The notes beneath the pieces were generated by a model. It did not search any database. It saw only the letters and a program-made list of their open reading frames with translations, and was not told the origin of the DNA. A DNA stretch of 64,000 nt. Origin: JAHEGP01 sp963751595. GTDB taxonomy: Bacteria; Pseudomonadota; Gammaproteobacteria; Pseudomonadales; JAHEGP01. The first letter of the stretch is position 1, and each line of letters opens with the position of its first letter. A program made the position numbers and the translations under genes. The stretch spans positions 62,001 through 126,000 of the forward strand of contig CAVVVC010000008.1 of the NCBI GenBank assembly GCA_963751595.1, read 5' to 3'. Positions 49,989-58,065 of this stretch are shown one piece after another.

Positions 49989-51381
49989 AGATCTTGCCCG
50001 GATTCATGATGCCGTTGGGGTCGAAGACCTGTTTCACCTGGCGCATAAAATCGATCTCCGCATTGCTGCGCGAGTACCCCAGGTAGTCTTTTTTGATCAG
50101 CCCGACCCCATGTTCCGCTGAAATACTACCCCGGTAGCGTTGCACGATTTCGAACACGCCCTTGCTCACGCCCTCACAGCGTTGCCGGAACTCGTCGATG
50201 CTCAAATTGTCTGGCTTCAGTATGTTGATGTGGGTATTGCCGTCGCCGATGTGACCGTACCAGATAACCTCCCAATCGGGGTACGCTGCGGCGATCAGGG
50301 CGTCCACTTCCCCAATAAATGCCGGCACTTTGGAAACCTGGACGGAAAGATCGTTTTTGTATGGGGTCCAGCGGGATACCGTTTCAGAGATATCCTCCCG
50401 CAGGCGCCACAGATTGGCAGCCTGTTGCTGGCTTTGGCTAAGCGTGCCATCCAGTACCCAGCCGTTTTCGACACAGGTTTCGAACAGCTCCATTGCGGTG
50501 TCCAGGTCGGCCTCGGAGTCTGCTTCGAATTCCAGCAGGGCATAGTAGGGCGCGACGGTGTCGAAGGGGCGGGCCAGGCCCTGGTGCTCGACGACTTTGT
50601 CCAGCGCGGCCTCTGAGAAAAACTCGAATGCGGTCAGGTCCAGTGCGCCCTTGAATTTGGCGAGAATATCCATAATCGCTGCAAACTCCGGCACCCCCAG
50701 CACCATCACTCGCAGTGAACCCGGCGGTCGGGCGAGCTGCATGGTCGCGGCTACGACCAGTCCCAGGGTGCCTTCCGCGCCGATAAAGAGCTGCCGCAGG
50801 TCGTAGCCACAGTTGTTCTTTACCAGGCCCTGGTTGAGTTCCAGCACCTCGCCGCTGCCGGTCACCACCACCAGGCCAAGCACCCAGTCCCGGGTCATCC
50901 CGTAACGTATGACCTTGATGCCCCCGGCATTGGTGCTGATATTGCCACCGATCTGACTGGAGCCGGCAGAGGCAAAATCCACTGGATAGAACAGGCCCTT
51001 GGACTCGGCAAACTCCTGTAGCTGCTGGGTGACCACCCCTGACTGGCAGACCACGGTCTGGTCGGTGGCATTGAAATCGAGAATTTTGTTCATGCGGTCA
51101 AAGGCCACCACAAACTCACCGTTAGTGGCGACAGCCGCTGCGGACAAACCGGTGCGCCCCCCGGAGGGGACCAGGGCAATGCGATAGTGATTGGCCAGAC
51201 GAACGATTGCCTGCACTTCCTCTAGCGTGCCGGGTAATACCACCGCCGCTGGATTGGGCGGATAGAAGCGGGTCCAGTCCTGGCCGTAGGATTCGAGACT
51301 GTCTTTGTCAGTTAAAACCCGCTCGGCGCCGACAACGGCACGCATTTCCTCAAGGAGGCCGGGGGGAGAAGAAGTTGTCAT
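49981..51381 (-). CDS. FAD-binding oxidase, probable D-2-hydroxyglutarate dehydrogenase
   Basis: 466 residues. N-terminal FAD_binding_4 domain with VVLPGTLEEVQAIVRLAN, VPSGGRTGLS, and GSSQIGGNISTNAGG. C-terminal FAD-oxidase domain with WYGHIGDGNTHINI and SAEHGVGLIKKDYL. Glycolate oxidase GlcD and D-lactate dehydrogenases share this fold. Position divergent from serA is that of the Pseudomonas D-2-hydroxyglutarate dehydrogenase, which re-oxidises the D-2-hydroxyglutarate made by SerA. This is an inference from synteny and family. Confidence 0.83.
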   Translation of the reverse strand: MTTSSPPGLLEEMRAVVGAERVLTDKDSLESYGQDWTRFYPPNPAAVVLPGTLEEVQAIVRLANHYRIALVPSGGRTGLSAAAVATNGEFVVAFDRMNKILDFNATDQTVVCQSGVVTQQLQEFAESKGLFYPVDFASAGSSQIGGNISTNAGGIKVIRYGMTRDWVLGLVVVTGSGEVLELNQGLVKNNCGYDLRQLFIGAEGTLGLVVAATMQLARPPGSLRVMVLGVPEFAAIMDILAKFKGALDLTAFEFFSEAALDKVVEHQGLARPFDTVAPYYALLEFEADSEADLDTAMELFETCVENGWVLDGTLSQSQQQAANLWRLREDISETVSRWTPYKNDLSVQVSKVPAFIGEVDALIAAAYPDWEVIWYGHIGDGNTHINILKPDNLSIDEFRQRCEGVSKGVFEIVQRYRGSISAEHGVGLIKKDYLGYSRSNAEIDFMRQVKQVFDPNGIMNPGKIFD

Positions 51382-51427
51382 GGGGCACTGTGCCTGTTGG
51401 GCAATTTGCAGCTGAACGGGCCGAATA

Positions 51428-51436
51428 TGGTATCAT
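51428..51436 (+). promoter_or_regulatory. Extended -10 promoter for serA
   Basis: TGG followed by TATCAT (51431-51436), with TTGCAG at 51406-51411 as a distant -35 (19-base spacer). It lies 64 bases before the serA ATG in the 118-base gap shared with the divergent oxidase gene. Confidence 0.55.
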
Positions 51437-51499
51437 GCGTGCCCCGTTCCGGTCTCGCCGGAATGCCGTTGTCACACCGCTACAGAGCATATATTCGAC

Positions 51500-52768
51500 A
51501 TGTCTACTCCAACCCCGGACACCATCGTTTCCAGGAAAGTACCATCGACGTCCTTTGACAAAAACAGGATTCGGTTTCTGCTGCTGGAGGGTGTGCACCC
51601 ATCGGCAGTGGCTACCCTGCGCGGCGCAGGCTACGAAAATATTGATTACCATAACGCCGCGATTGCTGAGGACGAACTGATGCAACGCATTGCCGATGCT
51701 CATTTTGTTGGCATCCGTTCGCGCACCCAGCTCAGCGCCAAGGTTCTGGCTCGAGCGGAAAAGCTCAATGCTATTGGCTGTTTTTGTATTGGCACCAATC
51801 AGGTCGATACGGTCGCCGCGCAGAACCGCGGCATTCCGGTCTTTAACGCCCCCTACTCCAATACCCGCTCGGTCGCCGAACTGGTGCTCGCCGAGGCGAT
51901 TCTGCTGTTGCGCCGGGTTGCGGAGAAAAGTGCGCTGGCGCACCGGGGGGTGTGGCAGAAATCCGCTGCCGCGTCCTACGAAATACGGGGTAAGGTACTC
52001 GGTATCGTCGGCTACGGTTCGATCGGTTCCCAGCTTTCGGTGCTGGCAGAATCCCTGGGTATGCAGGTCGTGTTTTTCGACACGGTCAAGAAACTGCCGC
52101 TGGGCAATGCGCGCCAGCTCCTGTCGCTGGAAGCGCTTTTGCAGGAGGCAGACATTGTCAGCCTGCACGTGCCGGAAACGCCAGCCACGCGCAATATGAT
52201 GGGAGATCCACAGCTGCGACGCATGAAGTCGGGCGCAATTTTGCTGAATGCCTCACGGGGTACGGTGGTCGATATCGACGCGCTGGCCGAGGCCCTGCGC
52301 AGCGGTGCGCTCGCCGGAGCCGCGGTGGATGTGTTTCCCCATGAGCCCAAGTCCAATGACGAGGAATTTGTCTCCCCCCTGCGTGGCATCGATAACGTTT
52401 TTCTAACGCCGCATATTGGCGGTTCAACGGTCGAGGCACAGGAGAATATCGGTTACGAAGTTGCCGAGAAGCTGATTCGCTACAGCGACAACGGTACCAC
52501 AACGTCGGCGGTGAATTTTCCGGAAGTGGCTCTGCCAGAGCACCCGGGCTCGCATCGCTTGCTGCACATACACCGCAATGTTCCGGGGGTGATGAGTGCG
52601 ATCAACCAGGTTTTTTCCAGCAATGATGTCAACATAAGCGCACAGTACCTGCAAACCAATGCCGATATTGGCTACGTGGTGATTGACGTCGATAAAGACT
52701 ACAGCGACCTGGCCCTGAGCGGTTTGCGCGCCATCGACGCGACCATTCGCACCCGGGTTTTGTTTTAG
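51500..52768 (+). CDS. serA: D-3-phosphoglycerate dehydrogenase with ACT domain
   Basis: 422 residues. First enzyme of serine synthesis; also reduces 2-oxoglutarate to D-2-hydroxyglutarate in characterised SerA. Motifs: FCIGTNQVDTVAAQNRGIPV, the NAD loop GIVGYGSIGSQLSVLAESLG, ASRGTVVDIDALAEAL and catalytic His in LTPHIGGSTVEAQENIG. A C-terminal ACT domain (about 345-422) contains the HRNVPGVMSAINQVF serine-feedback region. Short bacterial form like E. coli SerA. Confidence 0.98.
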   Translation: MSTPTPDTIVSRKVPSTSFDKNRIRFLLLEGVHPSAVATLRGAGYENIDYHNAAIAEDELMQRIADAHFVGIRSRTQLSAKVLARAEKLNAIGCFCIGTNQVDTVAAQNRGIPVFNAPYSNTRSVAELVLAEAILLLRRVAEKSALAHRGVWQKSAAASYEIRGKVLGIVGYGSIGSQLSVLAESLGMQVVFFDTVKKLPLGNARQLLSLEALLQEADIVSLHVPETPATRNMMGDPQLRRMKSGAILLNASRGTVVDIDALAEALRSGALAGAAVDVFPHEPKSNDEEFVSPLRGIDNVFLTPHIGGSTVEAQENIGYEVAEKLIRYSDNGTTTSAVNFPEVALPEHPGSHRLLHIHRNVPGVMSAINQVFSSNDVNISAQYLQTNADIGYVVIDVDKDYSDLALSGLRAIDATIRTRVLF

Positions 52769-52936
52769 AGCACTGCATCGGCAAATCTTCGGCCCCTGGC
52801 CGGATCACATCAGGACCACCCTTCAGCTTTGCCTTGGGGTCGCACCGACCCAACGCGCATGCTTACTCCGCTGTAGTCGTGGCGCCGTGTTCGCGGCCAA
52901 CCGGTTTTCGGCTCCAATACCGGAGCATGTTCGAGG

Positions 52937-52972
52937 CGAAAAAAAACCGGCGCAGCATAGGCTGGGCCGGTT
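52937..52972 (-). terminator. Rho-independent terminator for the MMPL operon
   Basis: On the minus strand AACCGGC, a 14-base loop region, GCCGGTT, then a run of eight Ts (plus-strand A-run at 52939-52946). It lies 18 bases after the MMPL gene stop. The 221-base interval 52769-52989 otherwise holds only the serA 3' region with no gene. Confidence 0.88.
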
Positions 52973-52989
52973 GGGCTGTATCGGCAGCG

Positions 52990-55362
52990 CTAGGCGGGAT
53001 TGGTTGCTGCCTTGGCCTTGGCGGAATGTTTCTTGCCGCCACGGAGTAACCAGGTCAATGCTGGTAGCAGGGTCAGTGCGCCCACCATATTCCAGAGGAA
53101 CATGAAAGTCAGCATGATACCCATATCGGCCTGGAACTTGATGGGCGAGTAAATCCAGGTGCCGACGCCAATGGCCAGGGTGAATCCGGTAAAGGCAACC
53201 GCAGTACCTGTGGTTTTCAGTGTCTTGAAATAAGCTTCCTGGAGCTCGTAGCCCTCGGCAAGGTACTGTTCGAGGCGGCTGTAGATATAAATGCCGTAGT
53301 CGACACCGATACCCACCCCCAGCGCGATAACCGGCATGGTTGCAACCTTGACCCCAATGCCCAGGCTAGCCATCAGGCCCTGACCAAGGATCGAAGTCAG
53401 CGCCAACGGCAGGATGATACAGGCGACGGTTTTAATCGACTTGAAGGTCAGCAGGCAGAGCAGGGTAACCACACCGTACACCCAGGCCAGCATCTGGTAT
53501 TGTGCCCTGCTGATAACCTGGTTGGTGGCGGCTTCTACCCCCGCATTGCCGGCTGCCAGTTCAAAACTGACTGTCTCGCTATTGAACTTTTCGCCAAACT
53601 CCGCGACCGCGCTGGTCACCCTGTTCAGGGTGTCAGCCTTGTGATCATCGAGGTACAGTATCACCGGTGCCATACTGCAGTCGGTGTTCATCAACTCGGT
53701 CGGAACCCGCGACAGGGAGTTGTTGAGGATGTACTGGTTGCGACTCAATGAGTACCAGCGGGGATCACCCTCATTCATACCCCAGATAACCATCTTCGAC
53801 ACGTTGACCAGTGATGCAGCAGATTGCACTCCGGGGACGTTTTCCATATAGCCCTGGAAATAGTCGATGGCCGCCATGGTCTCATAGTTGCCGCAGGCCT
53901 GGGGTGGCGTCTCCGCCATCACTACCATGACATCGGTGCTGGTGGAGAAGTTGTCGGTGAGGTACTCGTTGTCCAGGTTATACCGCGAGTCGGGTCTCAA
54001 TTCCGGTGCTCCCGGATCGAGGTCACCGATTTTTTGATCCTTGCCGGTATAGAGGCCGAGTGCCAGCAGCAGCAGAGACGCGACAATCGCGATAATGGCC
54101 ATCGGTGGGGCGGCGAAGTTGGATAGCAGCCTCCAGTGGCTGAACTCACTATGCTTTTTGGTATCGAGGTATTTGAGGCAGTGCTTGCTGACACCCGTGT
54201 AGGACATCAGTAGCGGCAGTAATACCAGGTGGGTAAATACCAGGACGGCAACGCCCAGGCTGGCGGCGACCGCCAACTCCTGAATAACCGGTATCTCGAT
54301 GACGCGAAGGGTGAAAAAACCTATACCGTCACTGAACAGCGCCACAATACCCGGAACAAACAGGGTCAGAAATGTCGCCTTTGCTGCTTCAAGTGCAGTA
54401 TCGCCCTTGAAGCAGCAGCGACTGATACCATTAATGATCTGCACGCCATGACTGATGCCAATAGCAAACACCAGGAACGGCACCAGCATCGAGTAGGGAT
54501 CGAGACCGTAGCCAATGGTGTGTAAAAGACCCAGTTGCCAGATCACCGCAATGGTGGAACACAGCAACGGCATGGCCGTGCTCCAGACGTCGCGGGAATA
54601 GATATAAAGCAGGACCAGGGTGATACAGAAGGCGATGCCGAAGAAGATCGCGACCTGGGAAGCGCCCTCGATCAGGTCACCGACCACTTTGGCAAAGCCG
54701 GTGATATGAATCTCGATATCGTCGGACTGGTATTTCTCCCGTACTTTTTCTTCCAACGCATCGGAGAGCGCCTTGTAATCAAGCCGTTCGCCGGTGGTTG
54801 GGTCGGTGTCGGACAGGGGTGCCAGCACGATGGCTGCCGAGAAGTTATTCGCTACCAGGCGGCCAACCTGCCCCGAACGCAGGGTGTTGGCGCGCAGCTC
54901 GTCCAGACTTTCGGGCGAGCCGTCGTAGGTATCGGGTATCACCGCGCCGCCGACAAAGCCCTCTTCCGTCACTTCACTCCAGCGTACGTTCGGGCTCCAC
55001 AGCGACTGCAGCCCGGAACGATTGACGCCGGGAATGTAGAAGACCTCGTCGTTTATCTGGCTGAGTACTTCCTGAAACTCCTTGGTAAAGATGTCGCCAC
55101 TGCGGCTCTCTACGATGATCCGCACACTGTTTCCGAGCGCCTTGAGGTCGTCCAGGTGCTCGAAATATTTTTCCACGTAGGGGTGATCCACCGGAATCAT
55201 CTTCTCGAAGGATGCATCGGGCCTCAGCTTGCTGGCCTGATAGGCAAGAAAGGCCGTTGCAATCACGAACAGCACTATCAATGGTGCCCTAAAGCGGAAC
55301 ATAAAGTTGGCGATGGCGCCTTTCACACCATCCAGCATCGCGTGCTCAGTGTTATCACTCAC
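52990..55362 (-). CDS. RND-superfamily MMPL-type exporter
   Basis: 790 residues. Two homologous halves, each with one helix (about 22-42; about 430-448), a large periplasmic domain and five further helices. Conserved GIGVDYGIYIYSRLEQYL in the second half and the matching FAIGISHGVQIINGI in the first half carry the RND proton-relay region. MMPL/HpnN-like members move lipids or hydrophobic compounds to or from the outer envelope. It is last of DUF1302-DUF1329-YCF48-MMPL and overlaps the YCF48 gene by 4 bases. The C-terminus is a Lys/Ala-rich tail. Confidence 0.9.
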   Translation of the reverse strand: MSDNTEHAMLDGVKGAIANFMFRFRAPLIVLFVIATAFLAYQASKLRPDASFEKMIPVDHPYVEKYFEHLDDLKALGNSVRIIVESRSGDIFTKEFQEVLSQINDEVFYIPGVNRSGLQSLWSPNVRWSEVTEEGFVGGAVIPDTYDGSPESLDELRANTLRSGQVGRLVANNFSAAIVLAPLSDTDPTTGERLDYKALSDALEEKVREKYQSDDIEIHITGFAKVVGDLIEGASQVAIFFGIAFCITLVLLYIYSRDVWSTAMPLLCSTIAVIWQLGLLHTIGYGLDPYSMLVPFLVFAIGISHGVQIINGISRCCFKGDTALEAAKATFLTLFVPGIVALFSDGIGFFTLRVIEIPVIQELAVAASLGVAVLVFTHLVLLPLLMSYTGVSKHCLKYLDTKKHSEFSHWRLLSNFAAPPMAIIAIVASLLLLALGLYTGKDQKIGDLDPGAPELRPDSRYNLDNEYLTDNFSTSTDVMVVMAETPPQACGNYETMAAIDYFQGYMENVPGVQSAASLVNVSKMVIWGMNEGDPRWYSLSRNQYILNNSLSRVPTELMNTDCSMAPVILYLDDHKADTLNRVTSAVAEFGEKFNSETVSFELAAGNAGVEAATNQVISRAQYQMLAWVYGVVTLLCLLTFKSIKTVACIILPLALTSILGQGLMASLGIGVKVATMPVIALGVGIGVDYGIYIYSRLEQYLAEGYELQEAYFKTLKTTGTAVAFTGFTLAIGVGTWIYSPIKFQADMGIMLTFMFLWNMVGALTLLPALTWLLRGGKKHSAKAKAATNPA

Positions 55363-56525
55363 AGTGCTTCACCCTTCAAATTGTTAAAGGAATCGAGTTT
55401 TATGGCGCCACCGGTGCCGACTATCAACAATTCTCCACCTTCCAGCGGAATGATGCCCGCCAGCGAGTTGCGCGCCGGATGAAAGCGCTTTTCGAAGTCG
55501 GTGCTGTTGGGGTCACCCTTGAGGACAGCTCCGGAGGCGCCCACCAGGTAGACATTGCCATTGGCAAGGGTACTGCCGATATAGGTAGTGGAGCTTTGGG
55601 TGTCCAACTGGTTCCAGGTATCGCCGTTATCAGTGCTGTACAGCACGTTGCCCCGCAGGCCATGCACCGCAACCTTGTTGTCGCCAAGGGTGAGTACTCC
55701 AAACAGGGAGCCATCATAGGGAATATCCATCCGCTCCCAGGTTTCACCGTCGTCGCCAGAGCGAAAGGCCATTCCCGCCTCCCCGGCAATGAACAGGGTG
55801 CCGTCGTCGCTGGAGGTGATCTGGTTGAGGTGCAGCTTATCGGGGTTTTCCAGCCTGCGGCCTATCCCTTCCCAGGTTTCTCCACCATTGGTAGTCTTCA
55901 GAAAAATGCCGTAGGCACCGACGATGTAACCCTCGTTCTCATTTTTGAACCAGACACCCAGCAGCGGATTGGAGGTCCCGTCTTCCAGCGCAATTTTGGC
56001 ATCATCCAGAGCCGCTTCTGCATCCTCAGCGGCCCAGGCCAGGTCCTCCTCGAGCTCGGGATCTTCATTGGCTTCTACCTCAGCCTGCAAGCGGGCGACC
56101 TCGGCTTCCAGGAAGGGCAGCGACTGTTCGAGAATCTGGGCGCCGGTCAGTTGGATTTCCCAGTTCTCGCCGCTGTCCCGGGTGGTCAGAACGATACCCT
56201 CGTGACCAACGGCCCAGCCTCTCTCGGGGGTGGGAAAGGACACCGATGTCAGGGCAAGTGATACCGGGACGCTGGCTTGTTTCCAGGTGTCGGCGTTATC
56301 GTCGGAGTAGGTGATCATACCCCTGGCGCCGACGGCGACGACGCGCTCACCAGCATGATCCGCGTCCAGCAATACCGCCTTGCCGGGCTTGCTGTTGGGC
56401 AGGGCCGGGAGCATCACGTAGTTCGGCGAGGCGCTGGGCTCCGGTTCTTCCTGGGCCCAGCTGAATTGGCTGCCCAGTGCAGTGGCCAATAAGCCAACGA
56501 GTAGTGTTCGATAAGGTTTGGTCAT
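55359..56525 (-). CDS. YCF48/BNR-repeat beta-propeller exported protein
   Basis: 388 residues with a signal peptide (about 1-24, cleavage near WAQEE). Repeated blades carry Asp-box-like motifs: TTRDSGENWEIQ, KTTNGGETWEGI, RSGDDGETWERM and STDNGDTWNQL. An inserted Glu/Ala-rich coiled coil (about 128-175) interrupts blade order. YCF48/HCF136-type proteins assist photosystem II in phototrophs, but here the fold is used with an MMPL exporter. I infer a periplasmic partner of that exporter. A terminator-like hairpin lies upstream of it. Confidence 0.85.
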   Translation of the reverse strand: MTKPYRTLLVGLLATALGSQFSWAQEEPEPSASPNYVMLPALPNSKPGKAVLLDADHAGERVVAVGARGMITYSDDNADTWKQASVPVSLALTSVSFPTPERGWAVGHEGIVLTTRDSGENWEIQLTGAQILEQSLPFLEAEVARLQAEVEANEDPELEEDLAWAAEDAEAALDDAKIALEDGTSNPLLGVWFKNENEGYIVGAYGIFLKTTNGGETWEGIGRRLENPDKLHLNQITSSDDGTLFIAGEAGMAFRSGDDGETWERMDIPYDGSLFGVLTLGDNKVAVHGLRGNVLYSTDNGDTWNQLDTQSSTTYIGSTLANGNVYLVGASGAVLKGDPNSTDFEKRFHPARNSLAGIIPLEGGELLIVGTGGAIKLDSFNNLKGEAL

Positions 56526-56552
56526 GGCGATTCAACAATGTTCGAATAGTGG

Positions 56553-56577
56553 AAAAAAAGGGGCCGTTAAGCCCCTT
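56553..56577 (-). terminator. Terminator-like hairpin between DUF1329 and YCF48 genes
   Basis: On the minus strand AAGGGGC, six-base loop, GCCCCTT followed by TTTTTCC (plus-strand stem 56558-56564 with 56571-56577, A-run 56553-56559). It lies inside the operon, 22 bases after the DUF1329 stop. It could reduce expression of the last two genes relative to the first two. Confidence 0.75.
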
Positions 56578-56598
56578 GGTGGTTATTGCTCTGCCTGC

Positions 56599-57966
56599 TT
56601 ACTTGCCGGCGCGGCGCAGTGCCGCGGGGGTGTAGTCGCGCATGGAAACGTCCTGCACATCCCATGTGTACTGCTGCCCTTTCATCTCATTGTCAAGACC
56701 TATGGCAATGTAGCGTCCGGCGATCAGGTCGTATTGCATCTCCGCCGCCAGCCAGGGCACCTGCTGGGTGTAGTGAACGATGGTATGCCCTTCGTGGTGG
56801 CGCCACAAATCTCCGCGGCCATCGTAGTTGTCGATGATAGCGATTTGCCAGGTGTCCTCATCCACGTACAGCGTACGCTTTCCGTAGATATGGCGCGCGC
56901 CCTCTTTGAGCGTGGCTTCCACCACCCATACCCGATGCTTCTCGTAGCGGGTATATTCCGGGTTGACGTGCCCGGCCTTGAGGATATCGGTGTACTTGAG
57001 ACTGCCGTCCTTCAGCTTATAGGCGTTGTAGGGGATGTAGATCTCCTTTTTGCCTATCAACTTCCAGTCGTAGCGTTCCGGCGAGCCATTCATCATATCG
57101 AGGTCGTCGGCGGTGCGCAGGTTATCGGATCCGGTACCGGGACCGTCGAAGGCAACTTCAGGCGCGCGCCGCACCCGGCGCTGGCCCGGGTTGTATACCC
57201 AGGCATTACGCGGTTCTTTTTTCTGGTCGATGTACTCGTGCACCAAAAGCACGTCCCCTTCCAGTCGGGCCGGTGCCTTGATGGTCTGCATAAAGGTGAA
57301 CAGGAGGTTGGGATTGTCATTGCCGCTCAGTGAACTGGCAAAGCTCAGCTTTTCAGCAAACCACACCGGCACGAAGTTGCCGTTGGTTTGTACCGGGGTC
57401 TGGGTATATTCGCGCTCCACCGAGCAGTCGCAACGGTAGCGTGTGACATGGTTCCAGTACACTTCCACGCCCTGTGTGGGAAACGGAAACGGGACGCTCG
57501 AGCTCCAGTCGGTGACGCCGTAGCCACCGTCAACCAGTTGGGTGGTGGTGGCGTTCTTCTTGGTTGCGTCATAGACCGCCTGGGGGTAACCCGCGGTGCG
57601 ATGGGTCGGGTATACCGGCAGCTTGAAAGTTTTGGGATAGCGCTTGAGGGTTGCGATCTGCCCGGCGGTCAGGTTTTCAGCGTACTGCTGATGGTTCTGG
57701 GCCGTGATCGTGAACAAGGGCTTTTCATCGGCGAAGGGGTCGATCATGCGCTGGCCGGCCTTATAACCCGCGGGTGGTTCCGTCATGCCGCCGGTCCACT
57801 CCGGTATGCTGCCGTCGGCGTTGCCGGCACGCTCGGCGCCCATGGGGGTGAACTCGGGGCCGCCGAGCTTGGCGGCCTCGTCAGCGGAGACGGCGGCCTG
57901 GGCAGCGGAAACGGCTATACAACTGCTGATCATGGCAGGCAATAATAGCTTGCTGGGTGTTCTCAT
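56599..57966 (-). CDS. DUF1329 outer-membrane-associated protein
   Basis: 455 residues. Signal peptide about 1-24 (AVSAAQA cleavage). DUF1329 hallmarks: LGGPEFTPMGAERAGNADGSIPEW after the signal (split over residues 34-60), QRRVRRAPEVAFDGPG, and EYTRYEKHRVWVVEATLKEG, RHIYGKRTLYVDEDTWQI. The family has a LolA/LolB-like fold and is nearly always next to a DUF1302 protein. It is probably a periplasmic lipid or lipoprotein carrier; this is inference. Confidence 0.9.
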   Translation of the reverse strand: MRTPSKLLLPAMISSCIAVSAAQAAVSADEAAKLGGPEFTPMGAERAGNADGSIPEWTGGMTEPPAGYKAGQRMIDPFADEKPLFTITAQNHQQYAENLTAGQIATLKRYPKTFKLPVYPTHRTAGYPQAVYDATKKNATTTQLVDGGYGVTDWSSSVPFPFPTQGVEVYWNHVTRYRCDCSVEREYTQTPVQTNGNFVPVWFAEKLSFASSLSGNDNPNLLFTFMQTIKAPARLEGDVLLVHEYIDQKKEPRNAWVYNPGQRRVRRAPEVAFDGPGTGSDNLRTADDLDMMNGSPERYDWKLIGKKEIYIPYNAYKLKDGSLKYTDILKAGHVNPEYTRYEKHRVWVVEATLKEGARHIYGKRTLYVDEDTWQIAIIDNYDGRGDLWRHHEGHTIVHYTQQVPWLAAEMQYDLIAGRYIAIGLDNEMKGQQYTWDVQDVSMRDYTPAALRRAGK

Positions 57967-58027
57967 GTTGGTACTCCATTCGGCTTATCAAAAATATTTA
58001 TAATGGGTTTTGTACGCTTTTTATGCA

Positions 58028-58051
58028 CAGCGCCAACCCCGGTTGGCGCTG
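58028..58051 (-). terminator. Intercistronic hairpin between DUF1302 and DUF1329 genes
   Basis: CAGCGCCAACC (58028-58038), CC, GGTTGGCGCTG (58041-58051), a perfect 11-bp inverted repeat 14 bases after the DUF1302 stop. Without a T-run it is more likely an mRNA-stabilising or attenuating hairpin than a full terminator. Confidence 0.5.
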
Positions 58052-58065
58052 GCTGTTCGGCGCGA

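Noticed and set aside
54535..55482. 315-residue plus-strand ORF over the MMPL gene
   Set aside because: Antisense shadow; His/Gly/Arg-rich translation without domains.
56518..57333. Plus-strand 271-residue ORF opposite DUF1329
   Set aside because: It overlaps DUF1329 antisense and has no signal or family motif.
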